Source: Pyrenophora tritici-repentis
Lineage: Eukaryota; Ascomycota; Dothideomycetes; Pleosporales; Pleosporaceae
Reading direction: 5' to 3'
Assembly: GCF_003171515.1 (NCBI RefSeq)
Contig: NC_089396.1
Span: forward strand, 1,054,001 to 1,118,000
Length of the DNA stretch: 64,000 bases
The position numbers were made by a program, and so were the translations under genes. A model generated the notes under the pieces. That model made no database searches. It was not told where the DNA came from and saw only the letters and a list, made by a program, of their open reading frames with translations. Of the stretch, positions 32,631-44,917 are shown one piece after another. Numbering within the stretch: the stretch's first letter is position 1; each line of letters begins with the position of its first letter.

Positions 32631-34007
32631 TCAGGGGTTGAGGTTTGAATGCATGGCGTGTTTGATCTGTGACCATAGTCTGTCTATTTCTTCCGCTCCG
32701 TTTAGCGATATGGTGGCTCTTGTGGGGGCTTGCTGACCACCCGCTGTTGTCGGTGTCGGTGGCGGTGGCGTCATTACTCCTGATCTTGTAGCTGTTGAAG
32801 CTACATCGCCCTTGTCACTCTCTTTCGCCAGTACTGGACCTCGTCTCATAGCCGGACGAACTCGGTGAAGTGTTGCCGTTGACGTGATCGTTACCGTTGG
32901 TGTCATGACCTGTGCAGTATCAACCACCAGTGTCGTCGTCAACCTCACTATCCGCCGACTCGTCGATGTTGTAGTCGATGTCGTAGCCGTCGATGACAAC
33001 AAAGACTCAAAAGTAGGCAACCCAGAGCCTTCTGAACCCCCCACCGGCGTGTCCGACGTTGAAATCTGTTCTGTCGACTCCATCGCTGTCGTAGTAATAT
33101 TGACCACGAACGAAGGTTTCCAACACGCCAGCAGTCCATTATACGCCCCAGCCCTAGCTGTCTGATTCGCAGATGGCGATGATGGAGACGGCGGTCGTGG
33201 TGTGTAGAGTAATCTTGGAAACCAGAGTAGACTGGCTTCTACCCAGCCAACAGTTCTCGGTACTTTTGTCTCTTCAAGGCCAATGGGGGTAGTTGAACCA
33301 CTTTCGCTTGCCTCCACCAACGCAAACCTCGTCGTCACGCCCGCCCGTCTCGCAACAGCAGGCGCCGTATACGGCCAGTTGTGTGGCACTTGTGTCAGAT
33401 ACCTCTCCATGTCCATCATCTTCGTTCCCGTCGCCGTCACCCCCAAAACACTCATAACCCCCTCAATCCCCCCCAGCTTACTATTCCCCTCAACCCTCTC
33501 CCCCGTCCCCTTCAACCACTCCAACAACGCAACCAACAAGCCCTCCAACTCCGGTACCTCAGCAGCACAAAACCCGTCCACACTCCGGACCCACCGCCCC
33601 ACCACACCATCCCGGTCTGTAACATTCACATCCGCCTGTTGCATACAAGCCAGACAGCTGGAAACGTTGGAGTCGGGGTGGGCGGCGATGTTGGGGATGA
33701 GGTGTAGGTACGGTAAGCTGGGGGCGCAGAGACAGGCTTGGTAGGACAGGGAGAGGGAGGTGAGGTTTAAGGTGGGGGTTAAGGGGCCGGTGGTGAGGTA
33801 GCAGGTGCTGAAGGGGGCGAGGGTGTTGAGGCAGGGGGTGGTGGTCCAGCAGGCGGCTGATGGCGGTGGTGAGATTGCACTTCTTGAGTTGGATGGGAGG
33901 TGGGTGGGAGATGTGATGTCATCTTTCGCCTCATCGCCTTGTGTGAAAGTTGTGGATGCCAAAAGATAGAGAAGAAGGGATCGGTGGAGGTAGGTTTGTG
34001 GTACCAT
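32631..34007 (-). CDS. Predicted secreted Ser/Thr-rich, Cys-containing protein (458 aa)
   Basis: Single-exon gene. The first 24 residues (MVPQTYLHRSLLLYLLASTTFTQG) look like a secretion signal. The N-terminal third has eight or so cysteines in a compact pattern (ACWTTTPC, FSTC, ACLCAPS, SSCLAC, GFC). The rest is rich in Ser, Thr and Pro with several N-glycosylation sequons (NLT, NVS, NVT, NQT, NIT), suggesting a heavily glycosylated wall or extracellular protein. There is no C-terminal hydrophobic tail, so a GPI anchor is unlikely. The Cys spacing does not clearly fit CFEM. Function is not known. Confidence 0.7.
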   Translation of the reverse strand: MVPQTYLHRSLLLYLLASTTFTQGDEAKDDITSPTHLPSNSRSAISPPPSAACWTTTPCLNTLAPFSTCYLTTGPLTPTLNLTSLSLSYQACLCAPSLPYLHLIPNIAAHPDSNVSSCLACMQQADVNVTDRDGVVGRWVRSVDGFCAAEVPELEGLLVALLEWLKGTGERVEGNSKLGGIEGVMSVLGVTATGTKMMDMERYLTQVPHNWPYTAPAVARRAGVTTRFALVEASESGSTTPIGLEETKVPRTVGWVEASLLWFPRLLYTPRPPSPSSPSANQTARAGAYNGLLACWKPSFVVNITTTAMESTEQISTSDTPVGGSEGSGLPTFESLLSSTATTSTTTSTSRRIVRLTTTLVVDTAQVMTPTVTITSTATLHRVRPAMRRGPVLAKESDKGDVASTATRSGVMTPPPPTPTTAGGQQAPTRATISLNGAEEIDRLWSQIKHAMHSNLNP

Positions 34008-35035
34008 TTCGCAGCAGCGGTACGCGACGGCGATGCAGGAGATGGGAAGAGTGAGACTTCAGTGAGGATGTATGATATCGACAAGTATGTTGCGGTTAGT
34101 ACACACTTCACACGTTCACCTATATCAGTCATCCTTCTTCAATGTGAGCAAGTAGCTAGAAGGGGGCGTTTGCACTCGTCGTTTGCCATTGCTATTATTC
34201 TCCAACTAATCACGCGTACATATCTTAATAATTCAACATCTCACATGCATATTTCTGTCACCATGTAGCAAAGCAGGTACCAAATAAATTCTTTGTATTG
34301 ATGTATATGTACCAGATACTTTACTTTTCCACACCACCAGTCCGTTGAATCGCTTCTTGCCAAAGCACGCCACAAAACACTCTTAGATCCTCTCCTGAAC
34401 TGCCTCGCTCTTGGATAAATAACAACAAAGTGAACAACCTGCCATTTCAGACGCTGTGAAATCCGCCCGCAAATATTGACACAAACGGTGGACAGGTTGG
34501 ATTTACAGAGACAACAACCACCAGTGATTGAGAAGAATGACCCTAGCGGACGAGAACCAAGAAGGAAGCAGACAGCAAAAAAGCAGCAAAGCAGCAGGAT
34601 ATATGATAAGATATGTAGAATACAAGCGATAAGCCTAGATGCTAGACGACGTTTGAAATCCTACCTCATTTTAACTGGAAGACTGCCGACCGACTAAATG
34701 ATGATGTATAGTGTATAATGCATAAACGAACAAGAGGGGGAAATATATTCGACCAGGAAAGAGAGATCGCGCAGAAAAGCTAAAAACAAGCCATGAAGCT
34801 GGATGAGATACCTCCCATGAACCCCAACACCCAACGGAAACCGAGATATAAAATGTCTCGAATGCAAAACGAACAGACTGAGCCGACCGAGATAAGGGAA
34901 GGAGGGGGAAAGATGTACAAGGGTGGAAACAGACAGGGAGCTCGGAGAAGCCGAAAGACCAAAAATAGAGACAATGATCACATCACCATCACCACATCAC
35001 ACGCATGCGCATAACCCATCCAACCACCACCACCT
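34008..35035. other. Intergenic, promoter of the secreted-protein gene
   Basis: Only short frames. Purine-rich tracts and A-rich stretches (34540-34930) occur on the plus strand. No RNA gene was recognised. Confidence 0.5.
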
Positions 35036-35929
35036 CTACATAATTTCCAACCCTTCAAAATCCACATACAAATTCCTGGACCCACTATTCAACCCGCCCA
35101 CGCCACCATTCGCCCTCCTCTCGAAGGCTGAGATGCCAAAATTCGCCGGTCGACTAGCGTACACGCCCACACGTACAGCTTTATCTTCCACGCCCCAGAA
35201 AAACCACGTCACCTCTCTCAGCTTCTTCCAGCCGAGCAGCTCGTCCTCGTACCATACCCACAGCGCATAGCCAATGCGTTCAATCTTGACGCGGAGCGCG
35301 AGGCGCCGTTGCTGGTGTGGCGGGAGGGCGCTGAGAGACCAGTCTGCGCCTTCGCAGTTTGCCACGACCGAGGTGGCGTACGAGCAGTTGTTTGAGAATT
35401 CGAGGCCGACTTTTGCCCATTTTGAGGCCGGGGCTGGAGCGTAGTAGGCGGGTGGGGCGACGCTGGGGTCTTGGGGTTGTTGAGAGTCTGGTGATGGGAC
35501 AAAGGTTTCTGGGTTGGGTATGCTGGTGGTTTGCGCGTGTTGGGTCGCTGGGCTGGGTGCAGCGCTGGTGCTATTGCTATCGCTGTCTTCTAGAGTGATA
35601 TCTGCAATATTCGGCACCTCGGGAGGAGTCGTCGTCGAATTCGCCTCCGCTGTTGCCGGCGGTATTTGGCCTGGCGGTGCGCCTGCAAAGATGACTAACC
35701 CTCCCTGATCCCACTCAAGCTCCCAGTCTGAGGAAACGGTGACCTCTGCGGCTATAAAAGGGTTGCGCAACGCGGTATAGAGTATCGGCGCCGTCACCGT
35801 GTCTCCTGTTTGCGGCTTCCTCCAGAGATCCGTGTTTGGGGGCGCGGCGAGGGTGAAGGAGCCCAGCCATTCCGGTACCACGTCGTCTACCACATTAAGG
35901 GGCGTAAACGAGGAGCTCGCGGGCGGCAT
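35036..35929 (-). CDS. DUF1349-like (concanavalin A-like fold) protein, 297 aa
   Basis: Single-exon gene; start chosen at ATG 35929 (MPPASSSFTPLNVVDDVVPEW), since the longer frame upstream is basic and unlike the body. The fold signature of DUF1349/jelly-roll proteins can be traced: a TDLWRKPQTGD segment, then AEVTVSSDWELEWDQGGLVIF, then KWAKVGLEFSNN, SVVANCEGADWSL, LALRVKIERIGYALWVWYED, WKKLREVTWFFW and RVGVYASRP. A Pro/Ser/Thr-rich insertion of about 80 residues splits the domain in the middle. Proteins of this family are presumed carbohydrate or ligand binding, but the biological role is not established. Confidence 0.7.
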   Translation of the reverse strand: MPPASSSFTPLNVVDDVVPEWLGSFTLAAPPNTDLWRKPQTGDTVTAPILYTALRNPFIAAEVTVSSDWELEWDQGGLVIFAGAPPGQIPPATAEANSTTTPPEVPNIADITLEDSDSNSTSAAPSPATQHAQTTSIPNPETFVPSPDSQQPQDPSVAPPAYYAPAPASKWAKVGLEFSNNCSYATSVVANCEGADWSLSALPPHQQRRLALRVKIERIGYALWVWYEDELLGWKKLREVTWFFWGVEDKAVRVGVYASRPANFGISAFERRANGGVGGLNSGSRNLYVDFEGLEIM

Positions 35930-38900
35930 GGCTCGGTAAATGGGGGCGATGCGGGTTAGGAGAAGGTGGTTTCGCGGATAGCAACGGGATCGAGTTTGCG
36001 CCTGGGCGGTGGGAGAAGGGCAGTTTCCTGTTCCTAGGGCTGGGAGTTGCTGCGATGGCTGGCCAAGTTGATCTCTATGTAAATGACAAGGGCGATATGT
36101 GCGATGCCGCAAGTTGTGTTCGCGTTGGTTGTCTAGCTCTGTGCGACGGAGGTCGGAAGGTCATTCGCCTTTGGGCAAAAGCAAGGATCCGGCTTACGTC
36201 TGACCGTCGGCAGGATGTCGAATAACCAGAACCAGCGATCTGCAAGAGGGATCGTGAGAAGCGCCCGCGCGGAATCTTGTCAGGCAAAGCCTATCGCACG
36301 GTCAGTTACCAAGACGGTTTCATGTCCTATAAGCGCCCCCATTCTGCGCCCCAGATTTGCGCCTCACAACGACTACGACATGACAAGTCGCGGGCCCTAT
36401 AGATGATACACGCAAACACGTGCTCAGACGCACTGATGCTACTCCCGGATTTCTCTGCTGCCTACCTGATAACGCGTCGATGATTTTGTTTTTCCTTGTT
36501 CGGGCTGAGGCTACTGTTCCGGTTCCAAGCTATGGGCGGCGGCTTGAATCATGACCCGGCAATGGTACATGTAGAGAGTGGACGAGATATTTCGTGTGAA
36601 ACCCACCCGCGATGCTGCTTCAAGGTTATATATACTCCTTCTTGTTGCAGCGCTTGGCTTCCCGCCTAGTCGCCAGGTAGTCGTCCATTTGAGCTGAAGA
36701 GGCCCGCCACCGCAGACGCTCCATCAGCAGCGGCAGCTACCCATCACGGCCATTGATGATGGCGAGACGGGGGTCAACATGTCCCTCGCATCCTCTTGCG
36801 TCGGTCCCTGCGAAAACCTTGCTTGTCCTGCTCAGGCCAGGGAGGGGAAAAAAGAGCTCTCTTCTCAAAGGTACAAAGTCTCCGAAGCAGCAAGGTGAGG
36901 TGGCCACTGCCATTTTGCCAGCCCCGCGTCGACCTGTCGCGTCCAGAGCAGGTGTAAAAAAACACCCACGTCTCATCAAAAACGGCGGGCCCTCGTCGCT
37001 TCCCGCTTCCAGCACACACACATACGCAGACACAGCTGGGCCGGATCGAGTTCCGTAGTTGGGGGCGCGCAAGTGCGGGCGCGCGCGCACGCAAGATGCA
37101 AGCGTTCGTGGCAAAAAGGCAAGTGAGAGGTATGATGTGCTGGAAACGTCTCACGACAGGTAGGACTATGTTCTGCATAGCCCCTGGTAAATGCATGAAC
37201 GCTCGCTATCGACTGGCCTTGCCCTCGCATACGTAATCGAGACTGCAGCAAGTCGTGTTCCGAGGGCGGCAAGACGAAATGCCACAACTGCCACATTTTC
37301 TCCACAAACTTCGACCGGAATCGGCTCAATACAGGAAACCAGCCGAGTTGTAGCTGACTGTGGCACTTTCTTCAACATACTTTGCATGTGCCGCTTGAAT
37401 GTCTGCCAGACATGTATTCTACCCCTTTGTCTTTTCACCTCTGCCATTGTCGAGATGCTGTGTTGAGGAGGAGATGAGCGCAAGGTGCAGTGCAGTAGCT
37501 TTGTTGTCACTCAGAGCCAGCTCAGCCGGCATCATCTAGAGCACCATCGCTTGTGCAAGGCGCTGTTGTAACTGTACGTGTGTGCTTTCACAAAGCAGCT
37601 ATCCGACGATGCGTTGTTCATCTAGGGACCACCCCCATTGAGTCGGCGACCTCTTCCACCATCGACAGCTGTGTATCCACGACAAGCAGCTTATCCAACA
37701 CTCGATAGCATCACTTTTCCATACGTAGCTTTGGAATGCAAGAAGTGGGAGAGACCATACAGAGTATCAAAGCAAAAGAGAGAAATTTCAATACTTTGTC
37801 AACCGGCCAATATCGATTTCGATCCGCTGTGCTCACGCAAGCTGACACACACTGCCTTCCACAAACACACTTGGATCCAATTCTCACTCTCGGCTAGCGA
37901 CAAACTGCCGATGCATTAATCGGTCACCGACCTGTCTGTCGTGCGACCGAGCATACAAAAGAATACTGCAGCCCCATAGGTTGCAGGGCGTGCTGACGAC
38001 AGTAGTCCAAACAGCATCTGGCTTGCAGAAGCGTCACTCGTCGTCGCTCCAATACCCAGAGACCACAACTGTGTATGCGTGCACGGCTACGAGATTACTC
38101 CGTCAGAGTGCACGACTGCGAGATTACTCCATGTCCGATATACGATGCTGCCTTTGACCTTCGATGGCACCACTCCCTTCAAACTGCGCTAGCGGAAACC
38201 CGTACGGCCATGCCTATGCAATACAAACTTGAACCATATTAGCCATGCACATGGACGTTTCATACCGTACCTTGGCTGCGAGTTCCAGTGTCCTATGAGA
38301 ACCCGCGGGCACCGCAAACTCCAATCTAGAAACTGTGGTAGTGGGCGTGCGCCACTTGGACTACAAGGTCTCATCGTTCAACCACATGGCTGGACTTATT
38401 ACTTACCTGTTTTTAGCTAATCCACTCTCCGTGCTCATACAGCCAAGTCTCCGAACGCGTTTTGCTACTAGTCCAAGATGACGGTATGCACTTTCCTACA
38501 GATCCCGGACTGATTACGGCACTAGTCGCAACCTGTTCACATGCGCTGCAAAAATTCACAAAAGCAGTTACTGGGCTATCTGCCATGCACATCCCGTTGT
38601 TGGCCGCACTCGAGTCCCGCACAAAACCGTAGTCGGTGAGCATCGAGACTGGACTTGCACAAACAAGCCGTGGGGTTTTCTAGTCAGTAAAATGACGAGG
38701 ATTGTTGGTTACTCATGGCTGGCGATCACTCCAATTAGCTCTTCCTTGAATGTAGTGAGGCGCGCCAAACGAAAGTCCTTCATTGCATATCCAGGGGACC
38801 CTACCAGTGCGGGATCTCAGCTCGGCCTAGAACAGACACTGTAGTAGTGAGGCTCACAACCTTTCCACCATGCACTGTTAGCTACACACCTGGCCTGGCG

Positions 38901-39928
38901 TGCCATGCCCGGAAACGCAAATAGTTGAGAAGCAATGTCACACAATATGGCCGACGATGAGCTCATGATGCGCGGCTCGAACGAGACCCGGTATGATAGG
39001 GTTTGCGTTAGCAGGCTTCATCCGCTCCAGCGGTTAAGTTATATCCCCGGACATGCACGTCAAACATATGTCAAAACTCTCAGGGCCACTACTCCTAGTC
39101 ATTCACGTGCAGTCTTGTGACGCGGCTAGCGCAAGTCCACAACCTCATACGGTAACTGCTCTATGGTTTGGTCGAACTGCTGGAACCCCGCTAGGCTCTA
39201 GTCTTCCGGTAATTACGCCATGGTATTGGTCCACTACTTGAGCCAAGCCGTATTTCAATGGCCGCTGATATGTCCAAGGATAGTCGCTCGTCGCTGCGAA
39301 TTGCAATACTGAAGCGAATAGAATTGGCTGAAACGATGTTTTTCTTGCTATCTGGACGATCTCTGCAAGGTGTGCCCGCCACGATCGTACGATGCGCAAG
39401 CTGGTATAACTCGGGTCCAATAGGAGAGAGATCGGCCAGCAGGGAACATGACCGGAGAGAACTCCAGACATGTGGAGCACGGCCCCGCAGATTGAGTAAT
39501 TGGCAGCCACTCGATGACTGCGCCTTATCTATCTGGATAACGAATGCCCGACAGTAGGTGTGATCGGATCAAAGGATGGTTTGTTTGCGGTATGCGTGAT
39601 GCAGAGAGATTTGAACGGCAACACATATAGGTGTTGTAAGAAAACGGTGCGCCACGGGAAGCAGGGTCAATCAGGCCAAACATGCCGAACGATTTCATAC
39701 AAGGAGGCTAATATATCCAGGGTCCAGAGCGAGATCATATATCCCGAATACACGAGATTGATTATCCAAGCATGCGGAAACAAGATTTCTGATGGGCATG
39801 GACATTGCGATGTACCCCTACCAATATTACCGTACGTGTTTGAGAAATGGCCAGATGCACAAATGTCGGCGGCAACATTCCGAGCAGACCATGGTGGTCA
39901 TGGGGTGTGGTTCTGGCGCGTAGTGCCT
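35930..39928. other. Four-kilobase gene-sparse stretch
   Basis: No open frame here has a recognisable domain, spliceable extension or sensible composition. The longest (about 36737-37114 and 37166-37510, minus) are Arg/Cys-rich and look accidental. A CA-rich and GC-alternating tract lies at 37010-37095. An imperfect direct repeat (ACGAGATTACTCC) occurs near 38090-38130. It could be a regulatory or non-coding transcribed region. Confidence 0.45.
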
Positions 39929-40912
39929 TTAAACCTTTCGATACACGCTGATGCGACGGGGTAGGGCATCCGAAGAAGCACAGAGGTGCAGGCCCTGGTC
40001 CTGGAGCAGTTTATCAAAGGAGGTCTCTGGCCGTAGCTCCAACTTGTCCAAGGCCTGTTGAAAGTGCGGAGCGTGATTTGGACGGACGGCCTTTTGGTAT
40101 GAGTCCCAACCTTGAAGCTCGATGATAAAGTGTCCACCAGACTTGAGCGATGCAGAGCATTTTGCGAAGAAGGCGATGAGGCCCTGGTCAGCATGCTCGA
40201 GGTGGATCCACTTGATGACGGATAATGCCAGGATCACATGGTAGTCTTCTGCGACATCTTGGGCAGTGGGTACGGCCCAATCTGCGGAGTAGAAGTTTAC
40301 ACGAGGCCAACGGGCTGACGCAGTCGACGCGTTGCGTGAAACCCTGCTTTCCGGCTCTATGCGGTAGCCGTGAGAGAGCACGGCCGACATGGGAAAGTAG
40401 TCTACGACATGTGCGGGTGCTTGGGCGGTCGTGGGGGGTCTGGCACGGGAAGCGCGCAGCGCGAAGAGCTTCTCGGCTTGACCAACCAGCTGGGGGTCGA
40501 TGTCGATGCCGGTCACGGAGGCGGCGTGGAAGTCAAAAGCTGCAAGTTGATCAATATCGAGTCGATGGTAGTAATAGTCGGTTGCAGGAATTGACAGGGG
40601 TATCCTTCCTGCACTTACCGAGTTGTGTACTGACGCTGCCCCCATTACAGCCGACGTCCAGGCAATGCTTGGCGGTGAAGATTCCTGGGATCAGCGCCGC
40701 TAGGGTTTTCAATCTCGGATCAAGAACGTGTGTGGCAGAGGCTGGGGTTTTAGCAACCCCACTATAATCTGCGGGTGGGAGTCAGCATCAACGGAGGGGG
40801 GGGGGAGCAATTGCCGAGCAGAGACCGGAACGAGTAAGTGGACCACGCCATCAGCCTTTCGGGGGGTTCGCTGTGAGCACGTACCACGATAGTTGCCAAA
40901 CTGGGTAGCCAT
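39929..40912 (-). CDS. Bin3/MePCE-type SAM-dependent RNA methyltransferase (262 aa)
   Basis: Three exons on the minus strand (40912-40885, 40768-40619, 40539-39929) join in frame to 262 aa. The short first exon gives MATQFGNYR, the YGNY-type start typical of Bin3. Motif I is CLDVGCNGGSVSTQL (about 46-60) and the next acidic strand is VTGIDIDPQLVGQAE. The family block is VILALSVIKWIHLEHADQGLIAFF followed by GGHFIIELQGWDSY, matching the LSVTKWIHLN...EPQPWxSY pattern of Bin3/MePCE. Animal MePCE adds a monomethyl cap to the 5' phosphate of 7SK RNA; fission-yeast Bin3-type enzymes act on small nuclear RNA. The fungal substrate here is inferred only. It appears intact. Confidence 0.85.
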
Positions 40913-43446
40913 GGTATCTGAATGGGGCTGGTAGAGCGTAGTCGTCGATCGCTACCGGGGGATTTTGGAGGGCGGCTGGTAGTGGGAGAGTAGCGGGAGA
41001 GGGTAGCGAGTTGGGATGGGAGACGGGCTAGGCTAGGGGTGGGGTGGGACGGGCGGTGCGGTCGCGGTCGCGGTTGCGGTGAGATGGGCGAGGGAAGAGG
41101 GTTCCTGCCGGCAAGGTGAATGGATCATGGATTCAGTGGGTGGATTGATGCAGTGTAGGCAGGATAGGTGCTGCGAGGGCAGGTGCTCGCGTAGGGTAAG
41201 TACCTAGGGCTCTGGGACGGCAGGTGCTCCCGGACAGCAACTGCCAATTGGGTGGGACCCGTCCGCCGAGGGGGCAGGCGCGATGACAGATGTTCCAGTG
41301 AAAGAGGGGGGCAGGACCACAGGTCAAGGAAAGCGTTTCCAGGAGAGCCAGGACGTTGGTGTCAAAGCAGCAATGCGTCCGCTTGACGTCGCACACGAGC
41401 GGAGCGACTAGGCTGGGGTGCTGCGCGCAGGTACGCGGATGCTGCTCCGTGCGGACAGCAGGAATTGTGACGACGAGTGCAAAAGGCGGCACCTGCCAGG
41501 GTTGCAGTGCAACATGGCAGCACTGGCACGGTTGACAATAAAACAGCCCTGGCCGATAGACAAGGCTTTTATGACGAGCTATAGGTCCTGGAATGAACGG
41601 TGCACGGAGGGTCACGTGTTGTGTTGGCTGGCTATGGCATGTCACTGTCAGCCTGATGGGTGCCCAGATGGAATTTCATTTCGAGCCAAGTTACATAGAC
41701 GAACAACACCACTGTGGCTCGAGGGAACCCTGAAAACCTTGTGAGCGCGACCGGCGAATTCACACTGGTCAATTTGCTCGCTGCTGCGGGAGACATGGTC
41801 AACGGTAGACACCAACTGCCGCGTCTGCCAGTCCAGTCACGCTGGCCATGTGTCTCAATGGCCGCATGACGGCCCTCCTCTTACTCCTCGCACTCGCTCA
41901 TCAATCTCGACGGCAAGCGAGGCCCAGTGTGAAGCCATGTCTCTCGATGCGTCGCCCTGCTCGCCCGCCATGGTCAAGCGCACGCCACAGTCGGCCGTGC
42001 CCGTTGAACAGCAGAGTCCGGCATCCAGGTGCGGAGGCCATGTCTCATGTCGTCGATTCACGGACGCATGAGACGGCCTGGGCGTCGCCTTCTCTCTTCC
42101 AAAATCCCGGAATTGGGCAGACCCGTCCTGACTGGGTGCATCTTACGCTGAGCCGTTTGCGACCCCACCGACGGCCAGTGGGAGCGCGGAGGCGGACAGC
42201 AATGGCGTCGCAGGGCAGATCGCTTTTAGCCGCAACCCAGCCCTGACCCCATTCGACTCGACGGCCTAACAGATGAAGGCTGCGCAGCCACCCATCCCGC
42301 ACTAGTAGCTCCACGACGACTGTGACTATGACTGACTGCACAGACGAGTCGAGTCGTCCACGTCTTGCCCTCAGGTGCGCCGAGTATCATGAAGCACTTA
42401 GCACTGGCAGGCCTGGCCACATGCCTCGCAATGCTACCTCCGCTCGACGCTGCCCATGGACCGAGTTACGTGATATCTGGCATATTGCTCCATATTGGCT
42501 GCCGCCGGGTTACAGTGTGCAACCCCCCGGTCTGCCTTGATTCGAAACAGACCTGGGCTGCGAAACCCCGATGCCGTTGTTTGTCTCTCTTTTACCCGGC
42601 CACCAGCCTATTCCGTCACGCCCCACGAAAATACAGCCAAGCCTGTTGCTGAGCTAGACACTCTGCTCCCTCGCCAGTTGGGCCACGAGAGCAGAGAGCG
42701 GGCCGTCAGGGCTTCCTAAACCACACGCCTGCATGGCCTGCAAGCCCGCTCCAGAGAGAGTGGAGGCCGCAGAGACCACATGCATCAAACTAGCCCACCA
42801 CTATACCAGAACATGAATCAACACACCAGCACCAGTGCAGCTGCTCCACGCAGCCCGCGCCAGAAACTGACTGAATCATCAAAGCAAAAGTGCCAGACGC
42901 GCCCCGTCAATATCGCTGACAACTACCCGGCCTCGAAAACCTGGGGGTCCAGCACCGCACCGCAGACGCCAAGCTCGGCTCCAAGCTCCACGCTGCCAGA
43001 CGCCAGACATCGCTGCACTTATCGCCCTCCTGGTCCAGATTTATGCTCCGAGCCGGCTACAACTGACGGTTGGCGTGAGGCTTGAGACTTTGCAGGGTGC
43101 TGCGGGCCCACCCCCGTCTGCATCCTTTCCTCTTCCCGGGCGGCCGTTGTTTTAAGGCGTCTGAGCGCACTCCACCTTAACGTCGCCATTACTGAATTCA
43201 AGCATCCGCGCGGCGATCTGCCTGCTGGCGATCCAGATACGTACAGGGTCGCCTACAAGGGACCTTGAACTATAAACCACTCACGCCGCCACACTCAAGG
43301 TAGTGCCCCATTCCTGACGTCCTGTCCAACACTGCACCACTCCCTGCCGCTCCCAATTTGAAAAGAGCCTCCGAACTGAACACAAAAGTGCATCCCAATG
43401 CGGCTTCGTGCATCGTGTCCTGGCCCGGGCAAATAATAATACACGC
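40913..43446. other. Divergent intergenic region between the methyltransferase and velvet genes
   Basis: About 2.5 kb without a credible gene. A G-rich tract with CGCGGT repeats lies near 41040-41090. The length would fit a long regulated promoter and leader for the velvet gene; long leaders are common for fungal developmental regulators. Confidence 0.5.
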
Positions 43447-44917
43447 ATGTCCCAACCACCTCCACCTCGTCCGCCGCCGTCGCTCCCTCTGACTTCGACA
43501 ACCAGCCAGGCTGCCAAAATGACGGAAACCCAAAAACTTCCCATCTTCTCCCCGCCAGGCTTTCATGACTACTCTTCGCGCCGTCTACCCCCGCTAGAAA
43601 TTCCGCCAGACGCTGTACCACCACGGTCGGATCACCAGTTCCGCTCGCCCATCAACCAACTGCCCTCGATCCATTCTGGACTGCCACCCCGACACGATTA
43701 CCACCAGCCATCATCAATACATCGATCAGCCGCGCCTGTCGACAAGCTTCTGCAACATTCAAATCCCTACACCCCACCGAGGTCGGATCCCCCGTACTCA
43801 CCTCAGCAATACGGTCCTTCGATTTCGCCACGCTCAGAGTTTGACTCCAGAGGGCCGCGAAGACTGACAGAGCCACGCTATCCCTACGAGGAACACCGTC
43901 ATTATCAACATCAACATCACCAACACCCAGAACAGGGATACTCGTCCCTTACTTCGCCAGTAGAGCCCTCACACCAAAGACCGGGTTACGCCCCACTTCC
44001 ATCACCTGCATATACGCCTAGCTATGCATCAAGCAGCTCTCAATTCCGGACTTCAGTCGGCTCTCATCAGCATGCGCATTCGCAACGAGGCTCGATAGGG
44101 GCGCCCCCGGGACCCATTGCCTATCAGGAGCCACCACCGGTAGCCCCTCCCGCGCGGAAGCAAACCCGTCCAATCCCACTACCAGGTTCCATACCGCAAC
44201 CTGTGTACAATGAGCAACTGTAAGCATGTCTTTTGGCTCGACAAGGAAAGAAACCCGACTAACACATGCAGGAACCTGAACTATGAGCTCCGTGTGCGAC
44301 AACAACCCATTGCAGCCCGGGCGTGCGGGTTCGGAGAACGCGACCGAAGGGTGATTGACCCCCCACCCATCATCCAGTTACTAGTAACGGATCCAAAAAC
44401 CGGTATTCCAGACGACGATGAGCTACGTTACTCACTAAACGTGGTGCATTGCACGCTCTGGAACGCAGAAGGGACGAATGAAGAGACCGCACTCATACAG
44501 CCCGACCGGCGAACCACCCGGCGCTTAATGGGCCAGCTTGTCGCCTCGCCCTCTGTAGCAAAGGACGAGCATGACAACGAGGGTTGTTTCTTTTGCTTCC
44601 CAGATCTGTCCTGCCGCACGCACGGCAAATACCGTCTGCGGTTCGTCCTGATGCGTATCGATCCTGTGAACCTACATGTTGGAGGCTTTTCACCAATACT
44701 TACAGAAGTATTGAGCGATGTCTTCACTGTCTACACTGCAAAGGACTTTCCTGGTATGCGTCCTAGCAGCGCTCTCACCCGAGCACTGAAGTTGCAAGGA
44801 TGCAATATCCAGGTGAAGAAGGGGAATGAGAAGGCACTGGCTCGCAAACGATTAACCGCGAGTCAAGAGCACGACAATATCGACGACGAAGAGTTGAAAA
44901 GACGGCGCAGGGAGTAA
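43447..44917 (+). CDS. velC: Velvet-domain developmental regulator, VelC-like
   Basis: A DNA-binding transcription regulator of the velvet family, which couples development and secondary metabolism in the nucleus. Two exons (43447-44219 and 44272-44917) join across a GTAAGC...GCAG intron to about 472 aa. The N-terminal half is Pro/Ser/His/Gln-rich and disordered. The velvet domain fills the C-terminal part from about residue 258, with YELRVRQQPIAARACGFGERDRRVIDPPPIIQL, then HCTLWNAEG, GCFFCFPDLSCRTHGKYRLRFVLM, and DVFTVYTAKDFPGMRPSSALTRALKLQGC. A basic RRRRE end follows. A C-terminal velvet domain behind a long disordered N-terminus is the VelC layout; VosA and VeA have it at the N-terminus. 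The start could also be 43408 or 43519. Confidence 0.85.
44220..44271 (+). other. Intron of the velvet gene
   Basis: GTAAGC donor and GCAG acceptor, 52 bp, at the junction between the disordered arm and the velvet domain. It removes the stop that ends the first exon's frame. Confidence 0.85.

Noticed and set aside
36737..37510. Minus-strand frames of 114-140 codons
   Set aside because: Arg/Cys/Ser-rich, overlapping in several frames of a GC-rich stretch, with no splice-linked extension or domain.
30666..40912. ERG1, the methyltransferase and the secreted protein as a metabolic gene cluster
   Set aside because: Squalene epoxidase is a housekeeping gene, the methyltransferase is of the RNA-capping type, and no synthase, P450 or transporter is present.
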